Source: Temnothorax longispinosus (taxonomy: Eukaryota > Arthropoda > Insecta > Hymenoptera > Formicidae). From it: a DNA stretch of 64,000 nucleotides. The notes under the pieces are model-generated. The model was not told the origin of the DNA. It saw only the letters and a list, made by a program, of their open reading frames with translations, and searched no databases. The stretch spans positions 186,001 through 250,000 of the forward strand of contig NC_092368.1 of the NCBI RefSeq assembly GCF_030848805.1, read 5' to 3'. The translations under genes were made by a program, and so were the position numbers. Shown piece after piece: positions 24,663 through 38,094 of this stretch. Numbering within the stretch: position 1 is the first letter of the stretch; every line of letters starts with the position of its first letter.

Positions 24663-26242
24663 GCTTAACCTGTATTTTTAATATTTATTCAAAGAAAAAT
24701 GTAGATAAACGTAATAACGTGATTATAAAACTTATGGTTTAAACATACACATATATACATATTGTATATATCTCTCGGATTTTATTATTCATCCTCGTCA
24801 AAATAATTTCGAGTGAAATATATTTCAAAGCAGAGAATATATACGCTTCAAAGCTGGTAACCGGAGCTTCTAACCGTATCGACGCAATGATTTTTCGTCG
24901 TGTCTACTAGCTGCGTCTGTATACTCTCTATTTCCGGATCGCACTGTGCGGCGACAATATCACACGGGCACGTGTATGCGACAGGCACGCACACGCACAT
25001 CTGAACGTGCTCAGGCGCAACGACGGAGATACATTTCGGTAGAATCGGTCCGGATATAATCCGGCGCACTCGTCCTGCGAACATCCCCCGCGAGCCGGCT
25101 TGCTCCCTCCCCCTCTCCTTTCCCCCCTTTCGCCCTGCCGCTCACATTCCACATCCCCGATCCGTCCTCTTCCGTTTTCCTCATGCCGCCACCGCCTCAT
25201 CCTCTAGCAAACCTCGTACCGGCCATCCGTAGTCACTGCGCAAACACGCGACAGCGTACGAGGCTGTATTTCGACCGGCAAGTGGTACGAATGCGAAATG
25301 GGTCAGGCGTAAGCAGCGAAATCACTGCCTGTCCTATCAGGCTGTTCTCCCTCACTCCCCCCTCTCTCTCTCTCTGTTTCTCTATTTCTCTTCCCTTCTC
25401 TCCATCTCTGTCCGCCTAGCTTCGGACAACCAACAGCACGTGGACATTGTTCGATAGTACCGGAAGCTACCGCCTCTGAACGCGGCTCGAAGAGAAATAT
25501 TAATGCATACTTTGGGCCCAGAAAGCTACATGTCCAAAGTCTGACAAATTTATGGGAAACGCAGGTGTATACGGAATTAGTAAATCGTCGTTGCTGTGCG
25601 TGTTTCGATATATAACGGTCTAGCTCTCCATTTCCGGTGAGTATTAATTAATGTTTCCAGCGAGCAATTATGGTTATTACAATTATTAGATATTGAGGCC
25701 CATAAATTTCCGCTTCAGAAGTAAATGAGTTATGTGATGTCGGTTTAAAAAATATTTTATTATTTATACAATTTACACAATGAAGTTTTTCACTGTATTT
25801 TTTAGTTATTCCAAAAACTATACATATACTTGTGTGTAAAATGAAATAAAATGACAGTAGAGTAAAAGTACGCATTTGATGCGTAATTCATAGATAAAAT
25901 GTACTTCACAAAAAAGCTTCACAAGAAGCTTTCTGAAACTCCCCACTTAAAGGATAAATGCTTAATCGACTATATAAAGGAGTTGCTTCCGAACGGATCG
26001 CAAATCAGTTGATAATTGAATCAAGGGTGAAAAATTAAAAACGTGATTTAGATTATAAACTTCATCATCTGCTGAAGGCAAAGCTGAAGACGTGCGCGAG
26101 GGAGTGTCGTCTCCTTTACGTAGCGAGGAACAGCAAATTAAAGTCTAATAGACCGAAGAAACTCGGAAGTAATTGAAGGGCCAACGCAGGTCTCATACAA
26201 AGGAAGAATATTATAAAAAGAGCTCGAGACTGTCACGCTTGA

Positions 26243-26264
26243 AGGAGCTTCAATTGAAGCTCCT
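26243..26264. repeat. 22-bp perfect palindrome
   Basis: AGGAGCTTCAA followed directly by TTGAAGCTCCT, with no spacer. It is of mixed composition, so less easily explained by AT-richness than the others. Confidence 0.9.
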
Positions 26265-29200
26265 CGCTAAACAACAGAGGGAAAATCTTACAGACATACG
26301 CAAGACCAATTTTACTATTGTCTTCTGCCATCGCAATTTCCTTACGCGCCAAGTTTTTCAAGATAATGAACGTAAAAAAATCTCTAATTTACATCTCTCA
26401 CGTTGCTGGAATCACCGTTGAAATTTGTCTGAAATTGGCGTAATGTGCCATTTACAGACAAGACACATCACATAATAATCTAAAATTTCTAAAACATTTG
26501 CACTTCTACAAAATAGGCAAATACATTTAAACGCTATTCATAAGAATTTATACGTGAATTTATTTTCTTTTATTAATTTTATAAATATTATATCAAATAT
26601 TTTCTGTTACAATTTCTTCATCATGCAGAGAATCTGCCTCGCAAAACGGTCAAATCGCATACTTGTTTTTTCCGCTTCTAGAGTATACGCGAGATAACAT
26701 TTCGATTTCAACTTTATCACGGCATTTTGGAAACTCCGAAAACTGTGGGTACCCTCTACCATTACCGTCCGACAGATTGTCCATTCCGGTCTGAGCACGT
26801 TTGCTGTACTGATACTGTTAGAACGCAGTAGTTTGACCTACCTCACCCTTTCCGTATCTGACCCCCGTTCCATTTTTACGGACACGCACGTACCGTTTTA
26901 TGCTCCACATACGTTTCCCTCTCACGACGCACGACACGCGTCGCAAACGGGCAGTTTTACGAGAGCGCATTTTTTCCCTCTCTCCGAATGTTCTACAAAC
27001 GTCGTTGCGCGCGTGATGGAAGTGGCGGAACCTGCCGTAAGGAAACTGGCGGGAGGAGGCTGCGGGCGAGTCGTCGCCCGTCGTATTCAGGGCGGGCGAT
27101 AGCTCAGCGTGGCAGCCAGCGCTTATTTTATGGGTAATGCATTTCGCCATCGTACGTTTATTTTATTTCGTGATTTGCTACGCGGCGGCGTATTACCACT
27201 CGCGCGGTTCTATGTACAGGTAGGGACGTACAGGTAGAGTATATGCGACACCGTTTTACACGTAAGTATAACATGGCGCAATATGGCTCTGTTAGATTAC
27301 GTTGGCTTTGGCCCCATCATAATCTTGATACATTTTTCGACGCGTTTATTTGTCACCGCGATGTGCGCGTAAAACACGAGGGAAAAGTAATAGTTTTAAT
27401 TTCTGGGCTAAAAATTTAAAAGATGGTACAATGTAATTCCGACTGTCGTAGCTAAGCATGTAGAAAATATCAATCGATATTTTATTAGCTTCTTGAAAGT
27501 TTATAATAATGCGACAAGAGGAAAAAAGAACTTCTACAGAGCTTCTTTTCCTCTGGTATCTTGCAAGCGAGCATTTATCTCAAGAATGTACAATACCTAC
27601 TATCGACTGGATTTATTGACTCAACCGCTCGTAATATTATGTACCGGAATGTCTCTCGGGCTACCAAATTTAATTTCAACCTCAGCAAATGCCATCACAT
27701 CGATCGTTTCCGGGATACCGGGATGGGTGGTCGTCGAAATTACTTGACGTTTAAAAGAGGAAGGAACGGTCTCATCGCGTTTGCCATTATCTGTGTATAT
27801 AAGCGTTCGTCCGTGGAACGCACAGGCCCGGGCACTTTGTTTTGTTGGGGTAAACAGGAATGGCAATAATACTCGGTGTATCACGAGGTATCGAACTATC
27901 AGACGCTCCGCCGGGACCAATATCGCGCGCTACAAAAATACGGAAAACGCGATGGAACCGGTAGCGACACGGCAAACAGATAAGGTCGTCCACGTGGAGG
28001 GAAGAAAAAAACGAAGAGAAAGAACCATGTCGAAGGTACGTCGGCGTCGGTCGGCTCCTTCTTCGGGATTCTTCACCCATGGATTTTCCTCCATTGTTCG
28101 ATTAGCGTGATTCGTTGGCTTAGATATTATTAAAATCGAATGTTATCAGCGAGGTTAATCGAAGATAATTGGCAAACAAAATTACCTAATATAATTTTGA
28201 AAAACTCAAATTTTGATATAAAAATGCTATAAGATTTGCTATAAAAAGGTAATTTTACATAAGGATAACAAATCGCGATATAGCACGAGAAAGTGAAAAA
28301 AAAGACAAAAAATGTGTCTTATTTTTACCAATAACTCTTTTATCGCAAGTGATGAATTTGCTGCACGAAGCAAGATATATTTGTAAGAGCCGAGAAAATA
28401 GCCGACAAATAGTCGCAAACATTTTATCTTATCGGCCTGAATATTGTTTCGTACTTTAATTTCTAGACACGGCGATTAATTCCGCGGTTGAGGTGCTGCA
28501 GACGAATGTACGAAGCGGCGTAAAATATTTCGTACGCGGTATAGGCACCGATAGTAAAATATCGCGGACCAGAAGTAACGCATCAGAAAGACGGATAGCC
28601 GGCAGCATGCAGCGTGCGGCAAGAAATCGATTGTCCCCGCCTAAGATTAATCGGCATGTGAAGTTCACTATCTATACAGGTGTACATCTGACGACAGCAT
28701 TGATCTGTCCTAATTGGAAGGTGCGGGCAGATCTTTGCAAATCAAACCACACGGAAATTATTTTTTATCTCACTATCAGATCGAAAAACCGTACAGCCCG
28801 TCCCACCTGTCAGACTCTGACGAACGAACTCGCACTGTTTTCGATCCTAGCGTTTTCGTTTGCAAAAATGTTTACAAACGCTGTCGCGTACAAAGTCGCC
28901 CGGGGGTAATATCGCGATTAGTAACGGGGGCGAGAAGCGTAAAATCGTCACGCTTACCAATCCCGTCGAACGTAGGGAGATCGGTGATTCTGACTCGCGG
29001 TGAAATCCCGCCGCATGTCCGCAGGTCATTCCAATAAATATAGCCACTTCGGGGTAACAACGAGTACGCCTATGGTCCTACCCGGATGCACTTGACACGC
29101 ACATACACACATATACATACACAAATGCTCGCTCGCTCGCGCGCGGTTTGTAACGGAGGCGAGCGCACGGCGTTTATGCAAATTCGAGCATGTGCTCGCG

Positions 29201-31107
29201 GGAAGTTCCTAATACAATTCGGTTTTGCGTACGCGTACACGCCTGGTACTTAACCGTTGTCAACTGTATCGGCGAGATTCGCCCTGTCGTGCAACGTCCG
29301 CGCAACAATTGCGCCACGTTCCATCGTCCCGTTCAGCCTTCGCTCCCGTGTTTTTGCTCTGTCGCATAAATACGAGTCGCTGTCGCCCATCTCTCACTGG
29401 TCATTACAAGCATCCCGGACAATCTGTCATATTGCATATCGCGCATTAATAAATAGCCGTAAAAATTCAAAATGTCGGTGGAGAGAAAGAATATATCAAA
29501 TGAGAGCCGAAACTACAAGTGTCTCAATGATATTATTTATTATGATTATTTAAACTTACACAGCAATGGGTTATACTATAATATTTGCGACGAAGCAACA
29601 CTCCATACTTTCACTATTTTACAGCAATTTTATTTTTATTCACAATTTTGAATTTTCCTTATTCACGTGCAAACTCCATTCACCATAATTCGCACGTTTA
29701 AAATATGTAACAATGCCAAGATATTTTAACAAACGATGATTGAACGACGGTCTCTAAATATAAGGCGATTAAGTATAAATTAAAAAAAAGTATAATAAAT
29801 GATGCTGCGCGAAAGTTAATGTTTCTCTTGGGTTAACTTTTTCCTTGCGCCATGATTAAGGACTCGTTGCGGTTCAAGCGTCGGATTAATGGTATACACC
29901 GGGACACGGTGCGCGACTTATGAATATCCATGAGGCGACTTCCGCGATCGACGATGCGCCGGATCGTTTACCCTCTATCATCTATAATCGTGCACCGCAT
30001 AGTTCCGCTCTCATGAATTCCGCCACATTTATGACGTTTCCAAAAATCTGTTTGGTCCCAGCGAATCTACCTGCAAGCTGTCTCCAGAAATATTATAACT
30101 TGGAGCGACGACACGACCGGAGTTTTATGAATAATCATAAAAGCCGGCTGTTCCGCGATACGTCAGGAGCAGCGTATACGCCACGCTGCGCTTCGCCGTC
30201 TCGGATCCTTACGGTGGCTTTCGCGTAAATCGAAATGTCGGCTACGCGCGTATCAGTGGCTGTAAAACAGCGGCGCCCGCGCCCATCTAATCTCGTCATA
30301 TCAGCCGCGACGGATCTGCGGCGTTCGCAATTCGAATGCGTACTTAACAAACGGTGAAAACGCGCGGCCCGAAAGACATCGTCGGAGCGGATTCGCATTG
30401 GCGCCGCCGCAGGGTGCGCAGGGTCGATAATCCGGCGGTAGCGTCACGTTGTCGATGAAATCGTCGTTCTTCATCCCGCGAGTAACGAGCGGGAAATTGA
30501 ATTCATCGGCGCCGGCCGTGCTTGAATCCCGCGTGTTTACGTCATCGGTGCTTGACCGGTGCGGTGTCTGGCGTACCGATTTCCCTTGACGCGGCACAAC
30601 GCTACGTTTACGTCGGTTTAGGATTTGCCTGGAAATTGGCAATTACTAATGCGTGACCAGCCCCACGGACTGACTCATGCCAATAGCCTTTCCTCCCCCC
30701 GGTCACGGCGACAAACGGATGCGCGCCCCACGATCGGCAGCTCGTTTTTAAACGCTCGTTGGAATCGTCGATGTCAAACGAAACCCAAATAAAAAGAGAA
30801 AAAAGGAGCAAAGTTTCACGGAGCGCCGGTTTTTCGCAAACTATCAAAATCCGGAAAAATCGATCGGCTAATCGAATCGACCGGGAAAAGTACGATCGGA
30901 CGCGCAATAACACCGCGTCAGGCTCGAGCGTATCGTCACGTAATGATTAACGATAACCGTCGTTATCAACGTGTTTCAAAAAAATTTCGCATTGCTGGAC
31001 GTATGGCACGGTATACCGTTTGTACTTAATGACGCGCAAAGGGGATCGCCAAGGGGATCGGATGTAAATCCGTGGAAGCTCGCGAACTCTTTAAGGAAGA
31101 GGATGAA

Positions 31108-31128
31108 CGACGAGCGACGAGCGACGAG
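31108..31128. repeat. CGACGAG heptamer repeat, three units
   Basis: Three perfect copies of CGACGAG in GC-rich sequence. Confidence 0.95.
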
Positions 31129-33070
31129 CAAGGAAAGAGAGAATCATACGGGAAAGGTAAACGTTTATCGGCACCATCCGCTCGTCCTTCTTTTTATTGG
31201 CACGAGCTGAGCACGCGTTCTATCGTCTTCACCCTTCGTCGATGCTTCCTATACGCCCGCGCCGCTCCGTTTTCCGCTCCGTTGCCTCTCCGCGACCGAG
31301 GTCGTCCGTTCTCCACCCCCGGTGGATGAAAATATATCATTCCGCCTTCTTCGCCGGGAAAAGTAAGTAGGTCGCGGCGCCATTATCGCTTGCCACTGGA
31401 CCTTCCGATATACTCGCAACTCCTGTCTGCGGAATGCATATCCCGGCGCGACACATGCATAAGTTACGAGACCGAATGCGCATGCAAGCTCGATGTAGTG
31501 CGCAGGGGTGGACCGGGGAAGAGGATGGCGGCATTCGCGCATTCTCTCGGCGCGGCACGCTACGATTTCTTCATCCCTTTATTCCCACGACGTCCTTATA
31601 TTTTTATATTCGTCGCGTTTCCGCGTACGCGCCGCGCCGCGATGACGACTTTTGCGCAAAAAGAGAGCGAGAAAGACAGAGAAAGAGGAATGATTTTATG
31701 CGATCGTTACCGCGTTGGGCGAACGAGTATACGTTAGAAAAATATGACGCCCGCAAGAGATGCGCGAATCCGCAGTTTCGTCATGGTCGCGATTTTTAAT
31801 TTAACAAGCGCGGCGCGGACCACTCGCCCTGATATCGTGAGGCTAATCTATTCCTGAGGATGAAACGTGGGAAATATAGATGGCAGACGTGTTTCACGAA
31901 ACTGCAAAACAGTGTTAATCGGGTAATTAGCGCGGCGTTATATCGGTATAATGATATTAATAAGAAATATCTACATGTACATAAATCAGTGTCGTGAGGT
32001 CATTGCGTGATGGCTTATCGCGCATTCATACACCTGTGATTAATTCAGTAATCGGTTTGCACCATAATCGAATTACTCTGTATTATTGGACGTTAGTGAA
32101 ATCTTTAATCCTGAAGTGCATAGGTACGCGCGTGTGAAAGTTGGTTAGGTTAATTAATTTGTTATATTTTATTTTGAGCAAGCTTTTGTCTTGAATTCAG
32201 TGGAATTTACACGTTTCTTTGCCTCTTCGAAAAGATTGGAGATAAAATTTAGATCATATCTAAATTTGAAAGAAAACTTGATTTGTTCGGTTTAAATTTT
32301 ATAGACTCATTCACGAGGTCCTTTATTTTTGGATAAGTCGCATGAATAAGCTATATAAATATAGATTATAAATAATAAAAAAACTTAATTAAATCGAGAT
32401 ATCAATTAAAAACACTCTAAACGGCGAAGCGTCGAACGTCGTGGAGGCATATCGCTAATTGACAGTAGCGAGTATAAACGTCCATGTGAACCGGATGAGC
32501 AACGACTGCAATCTTGTCGTGGCATCGATGAAGCGAAGATCGCGAGGAGGAGGTCACCGACGTCAAAACTCAGCTGGTTCCGCGTTAAAGCCGGCTTACT
32601 TAGAGATTGGCTCCTGCACTATGCATATTTATGAGTCATCGTTCTCGTATCAAAAGAGCCGACTTCGTTCCAGACGATATTATCGATTAGACGTCATTTG
32701 GGCATCGCGAGTTCCCTAAAATACCACTCGCCAATCTAGTTATACACGCTATACTCTGTACCCATCCCCACTGAGTTTCTCGGAATCGATTCAATATTAA
32801 TCTTTATCTTACGAAAGTGTAGCGTTACTTTTACCAAGAGTAGAGTGTTATTTTAGATTCTAGAGATCTTTTAGATACTCTTTAGATATTAGTTGTTTAT
32901 AAAAGTAAAAAGAATCTGCCTTTCTTTTGCCATTCTAAAAAGACATTTTAATAACGTAAGCGATAGAGTAAACATTATTGCACTTTTTCCAAGTATATAT
33001 AACTATAACGATAATAGACGGTAAAGAAGAGAGATTGAAAAAACTTAAAGTTCCCGCCCCGGCCAATATC

Positions 33071-33087
33071 TTTCATGGATATTCATG
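33071..33087 (+). repeat. 17-bp direct repeat, copy 1
   Basis: TTTCATGGATATTCATG is identical to 33264-33280, and both are followed by RG(G)TTATT. The core CATGGATATTCATG is close to palindromic. A 14-bp reverse-complement match lies near 29921-29934. Confidence 0.85.
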
Positions 33088-33263
33088 AGTTATTTGACTT
33101 TTGGAGTATGCAATTAACAAGCCCCATCAAACTGTTGGAGTAATAACTTGGCGTGAAGCTCTAGTCGAGACAGAGAGGGAAGGCTCGATCGATCGATAGC
33201 TTAGCAAAATGTGTTCTAATACGATGGCAAACTATCCGCGCAATATCCGATCGGGAAGATCAT

Positions 33264-33280
33264 TTTCATGGATATTCATG
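33264..33280 (+). repeat. 17-bp direct repeat, copy 2
   Basis: Second copy of TTTCATGGATATTCATG, 193 bp downstream. Short spacing, identity and near-palindromic form could suit a paired protein-binding site, but this is inference. Confidence 0.85.
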
Positions 33281-34187
33281 GGGTTATTCCTCTTCCGAAC
33301 GCGCGTAGTTAAAACCCCTTTCGAACTGGCTGACTTACTCGTTGCCTCATATGTACGAACTTGTGTTCTCGAGAAAAGTGCTTCCGGAAATTTGTGAAAA
33401 TCAGAAAGCGTAGCGACAGCTAGTATAAACCGTACCGTCGGCGTCGCCACGTCGATTGGTTTCGGAGTTTTGAACGAGTGAAAACTATATGTTTGTGCAT
33501 CTCAATGTTAATAATATCCGTTGTTTCATCGGGTACGTTAAAAGTTAATTGCGATAAGACATTTGTCTTGAATTATCAAAGTATAGAGATTTTATATTAT
33601 ATTGTTACATTCATAGCAAAGTGTTATGTAGAGCTCGATGTATGTAATGAATTTTTAAGCAAGCTGCCGTTCATTCACCGTCCACTTGAATAAGTTATAA
33701 TTAGCTAACCCGTTATATCGTAATAACATTGTTACGTGGCAGTATTTCAAGTTTTACAAACATAAACTTGATAATCAACGTTCATTGAATCGATCGTAGA
33801 TTGCATTATTCATAATTTTATGATATCCTATTTATAGTAAAATGCATTCATATATAGGTTTGTATATGCGCTCATTGCAACTGACTTTTAAGAGAAAATT
33901 CCGATGATATTTCATCAATGTCATGATTACAATAAAGTTACGTTTTAAAGCGATTAGACATCATTTAGCGTTGCCATTTGTCAGAACAAAATCAATGGAA
34001 TTTCTTAATTTATCCTGAGAGTAAATTACCATATCACAATATTTTGGACGTAGATTTCCGAGAACCTTCTTCGCTTGTCTGATTCAAAGAGAATTCTTTC
34101 GCTTAAGAGAGGATAGATAGTACCAGTGTCTATTTACTGGATTTCTTCTAATGGATATTAATGTCTGGTTAATAAATGAGTGTATGT

Positions 34188-34223
34188 ATTCTTATTGGAG
34201 ATGTAATTATCTCTAATAAGAAT
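34188..34223. repeat. 15-bp inverted repeat with 6-nt loop
   Basis: Arms ATTCTTATTGGAGAT and ATCTCTAATAAGAAT pair with one mismatch across loop GTAATT. It lies just upstream of the (AT)n tract at 34238. Confidence 0.85.
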
Positions 34224-34237
34224 AACAAGAACCGCGA

Positions 34238-34262
34238 ATATATATATATATATATATATATA
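34238..34262. repeat. (AT)12 microsatellite
   Basis: A perfect AT tract that directly follows a 36-bp imperfect hairpin (34188-34223). Confidence 0.96.
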
Positions 34263-34720
34263 CCTACCGTTTATAATAATTTAATTAATACCGCTCATCG
34301 GCGCCGCAATATTTCATAAGCAGATTAATGGGCGGTGGCTCACACCGACGTGAAATAATGACGGAGCGTCGCGCAACGTTACGCAGACGTCCCGGCATCG
34401 TTTACACCGATTTGCCCCTGTTTACAGTGTTTACACAGCGCCGGCTCTAATCTCAGCCGGCATCGACAAATGGATTCTCGTAATTCTCCGGTCGATTCAC
34501 GAAGTTCCGATTAACTCGACCCCAAACGACTCGACGACCAGAAAGTGGCGTCCATTGTTGCCCGAGCGCTACCGAAATGCCCGTAAATGGATTGGATAGA
34601 TACCGAAAGCGACGGCTTGAAAGAATCCACAGCCTTTTTACGCGTGCTTTCCTCTCGCGCGCGGTCTGTCCGATCGACACTCGCCTGGAAAGTCTCTCGT
34701 TAATCAACAGCCATACCTGG

Positions 34721-34725
<5 letters not shown>

Positions 34726-34761
<36 letters not shown>
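34726..34761. repeat. (TC)18 microsatellite
   Basis: A perfect 36-bp TC repeat in otherwise unique sequence. It produces a Ser-Leu repeat in the overlapping plus-strand frame, which is not a gene. Confidence 0.97.
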
Positions 34762-34764
<3 letters not shown>

Positions 34765-37499
34765 TTAATTCGGAGAGCTTTCCGAATCTGACATTAGATT
34801 TTCTCGGACGAGTGTATTTCACGTGCACACGTCACGTCCTTCCATTTCGCTTTTACATCAGGTGATAGCCCGCGAGGATGTTCCTATTCTCGTTGAGTTT
34901 TTCTTCTTCTTCTTGAGTCCTTTCTTCCACTGACTTTTCCAATCTCGCATTGTCGCGCTTTCACGCTTTCGCGAAAACGCCCGTTTGAAATGTCAACGTT
35001 TCGGCGATCCTTCGTTTCGTTTCGATATCGGCGGGACGTTTCTGGCATCGCGTGGACAGAAAAGAAATCCGGCGCGTACACCGCGTACATACCGGGGCTA
35101 CATTCTAAAAATAATCGCAAATAGGCGTAGAACGCGCGCCGTGCTGCGCCGGCACAACAACGAGGCGTCATTCAATCGGGCCTGCCATTGGCCCAGGCAG
35201 GCACTTTGCTAATTGCAAAAAATCCGACGCGACCTCGATATTCCCTCGGTCTCGTTCCGGACTTTCTCCTCCGCGCGGCCCAATTTCTCGTTGTGATTTT
35301 ATGGTGGTGCGAGACGCAACGTCGCGCAAAAATCGCGCGACTTGTGCGCGTTTCCGAGTGAGGTCGGGCGTTCGCCGAATATATAATGAGAAAGTAATTA
35401 TAAGTTTCGTAAATCTATGAAACTAGAAGTATAACTTTAATCCTTTAACCATGAGAAAGAGAAGATGCGCGGAAGTTTAGGGCGTAATATTTCTCTCGCG
35501 GATGTACTCATTCCGTCACGTCCGCGGTAATTATTACGCCGCGGCACGTTAATCCGGAGCTTACGCCCGGCGCAAGAATAGCAGTCTCGATAAGATTAAT
35601 TACCTTCGTCGGGTGCTCGCCCCGCGGACTTCCGGTCGCGTCGCCCCGGCTGAATGCAGTTATCGCAGCGATGTTATCATCGGTGGATCGCTCGAATGTC
35701 TGGCGAAGCAGCGCGGCGGCAGCTTCGAATAACCGGCTAATAGCCCACGAAACCCGTGTTGTCGGTCGGCACGATACAGAATCGCGGCCGTATATTTTGC
35801 CATGCCGTATTACCCGCGTCAACAAAGAGCGAACCCTTTCTCGCTAATGAACCACGAAATGCGGCAACGTCATAGAAATATTTTGAAAGGCGAGATGTAC
35901 CGCCCGCGCACCTTCTTTTGTTGCTTCCTCAACCCCCTATCCTTCTTCCGCCCAACTCTTCAACCTATCCATCTATCTTCGTCCTTTATCATTTTTCTTC
36001 GCTACTGCTATCCGCCTCCTTCTCTACCCTCTACCCTCAACCACGATGCTCTTACTCCTCTACAACACCCGAACCTGTTCGAGGAAACGCGAGCTTTCTT
36101 AAAATGATCCTAGCCGATCGCGCGCGGCATCTCTTTAGAATCCCACCCTATTTAGTCCATTGTATGTCACGGGAGCAAAAGGTGACGTAAACTACGCCGA
36201 TACTCTCGAGATACCTCTTTCTCGCAACTAAGTACGAAAGGCGAAAGGGCGAATTGCGTGGATACACTATGCGGCTCAACTCTTTGTGCGATATTGAATT
36301 TCCAAGTTCGATATACTGCGAGCGTTATGTGAACAAATATTTGCCGCGCCATCGTTGGGATCGTTGAACACGTATCCGAAATTCGTTAAGTAAAATTATG
36401 CGCGTTCGAATGAAAGAGCGTTATACGCATAAATTCTAGAATAAAACTTGGCGATTTTTCTTTCTCCCTCTTTTCCTGCTTAAAAGAGAAGACGAAAGAA
36501 GAACGCATGTAATTAAAACAAGTATTCCCGTTAGTCGGGAATAATTGAGCGCAGCTTCGCTAAAGCGCACTCGCTCGGATCGTGGGAGGCAAATACAGGC
36601 GGAGGGGTCGACAGAAAGATTGACCCGGCACTCAGTGAAATTTATCGTAAGAAAGAGCCCCCAGGGTCCTCTTGGCTTTCAGGCCCTACTCGGGTCCTTC
36701 GCTCGGAAAGGATTCGTCGACCCTAATTCCCGAGCGCCGAATGTAAAAGGATGAAAGTCGGCGACCTGTTCCGCGCTTTAAGAACGGGATCGATACCTCC
36801 GTTGGCTCTGCGATCCAGACCAGCGCGATCGTTTGAGGTAGAACGGAAGTTTCGCGACCGCTCCGGTCTCCGCTAGCACATTCGATACCTCTCTCATTAA
36901 TCTTGTGTACGTCTCGCCGACGAATAGCGCACGCCCAAAGTCAACGCGACATTACGCGAGTTGCTGTCGAACGAGATACGGACGCAGCTCGAAAATTTAA
37001 CGTTTCTATCTGCGTTAGCCAATCCTATCATCAATTTAAACGCGACATTTTGCATATTTTTGCGTCCCGTCGAGTCCTTTTCTTTTTTTTCTTTTTTCAC
37101 TTTTTTTTAATTGTTTACGCGAGCTAGATGCAATTCACGATTCCGACGAATCTCTTGAAACGCTTAAAAAAACTAGATGACACGAATCAACCAGCAGCGA
37201 CTCTGGAATAATTCTGAATGGACGATGAGGCTGCTGAATTCCGTGATTTCGCAGCGCACGTCCGTGGAGCTACATCATGAATATGTAAAGCGATTGTAGG
37301 CTGTCACGTCACCGCGCAACCCGCGCGCCCTCAAAATACCCTCCTCCCTCTCCCTCGGTTCGACTCCTCTAACAGATTCTCCGATTATTCAGGCGGACAT
37401 TTTAAATGATACCTGCTGTGAGCAAACAAATTACTCATCGGCTGATAAAATACTGGTAATTGTCTCGGCCATGCAACCCGGCAGACGCATCGTCATCAA

Positions 37500-37530
37500 C
37501 GTCGCCGTCGCCGTCGCCGTCGCCCGCGCC
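37500..37530. repeat. GTCGCC-type trinucleotide/hexamer repeat
   Basis: Tandem GTC/GCC triplets (CGTCGCCGTCGCCGTCGCC and neighbours), preceded by CATCGTCATCAA. No long open frame uses it, so it is treated as a simple repeat. Confidence 0.85.
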
Positions 37531-37622
37531 ATCGTCGTTCGCCGCAAAACGCTCTTTAATTAAAAGCACCAAGCGCATTCATTGACTCCGTAATAATCCA
37601 TTCGCGGCGTTCAGGAAATGCC

Positions 37623-37641
37623 GAGACGTTTAAAACGTCTC
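37623..37641. repeat. 9-bp inverted repeat with 1-nt centre
   Basis: GAGACGTTT-A-AAACGTCTC, with perfect arms. Confidence 0.8.
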
Positions 37642-38079
37642 TGTGAATATTACAAACCCTCGCGAAAACGTTAACGAGCGTAATACTTGCCTTTTTACAT
37701 TAAGAGGTAATTTCTACAGGAGGAAAACCGTGCGTGCGGTTCTTTCCGCTCTTTACAACTGTTCGCGTAACTCGCATCAAGTCAAGTACAATATTTCTTG
37801 CTACCTCTATATCAACGCTATCAAAGAATGTTTACTGATCTCCTCCTTTCCCTGCATTATCTTTTTCCCCGCATAGTCTTTTTATCACAGTTTATTGCTT
37901 TTCCTCCCATTCTATCTAAATAAACAGATCTGTCGAATATAACGTGTTTGCGTACACACGTTCAGAGCGCAAAATGATACCGGCAAGATCCCCTTCTCGA
38001 TCTTTAATTCATAGATGTGCACTCGGGTTAAGGTCTTGGTAAATTTTCACAGATTTCCCCGGAATACGTACGTGATCCT

Positions 38080-38094
38080 GAATGAATGAATGAA
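38080..38094. repeat. (TGAA)n short tetranucleotide repeat
   Basis: Nearly four perfect TGAA units in unique sequence. Confidence 0.9.

Larger units (their letters stand above)
22045..29100. other. No gene seen; noncoding DNA with pyrimidine-rich patches
   Basis: C/T-rich patches lie at 23645-23712, 25095-25130 and 25350-25410. The 25105-25130 patch could give a minus-strand G-quadruplex with longer loops. AT-rich blocks lie at 23950-24330, 25640-26000 and 28090-28450. The 20-bp repeat pair and the 26243 palindrome are here. Confidence 0.6.
29101..34187. other. No gene seen; CpG-rich core flanked by AT-rich DNA
   Basis: About 30200-31800 is CpG-dense, with several overlapping frames on both strands that look like stop-poor GC-rich artefacts. 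AT-rich blocks lie at 29440-29830, 31900-32420 and 33500-34200. The 17-bp repeat pair is at 33071 and 33264. Confidence 0.6.

Noticed and set aside
27090..27125. TAGCTCAG-GTGG, resembling a tRNA A box
   Set aside because: No GGTTCGANTCC B box follows at tRNA distance and no cloverleaf stems can be drawn.
27493..27747. 84-codon frame with a hydrophobic C-terminal half
   Set aside because: It could suggest membrane segments, but overlaps an unrelated frame on each strand and has no recognisable family.
36936..36950. CRVDF-like codons on the minus strand, the motif expected in the exon that completes the Sidestep Ig domain
   Set aside because: In that frame the Cys codon is immediately preceded by TAA and no acceptor or flanking Ig sequence is present.
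37346..37365. GGTTCGACTCC, resembling a tRNA B box
   Set aside because: The flanking five-base T-stem halves do not pair, and no A box or acceptor stem lies upstream. A similar match near 43978 fails in the same way.
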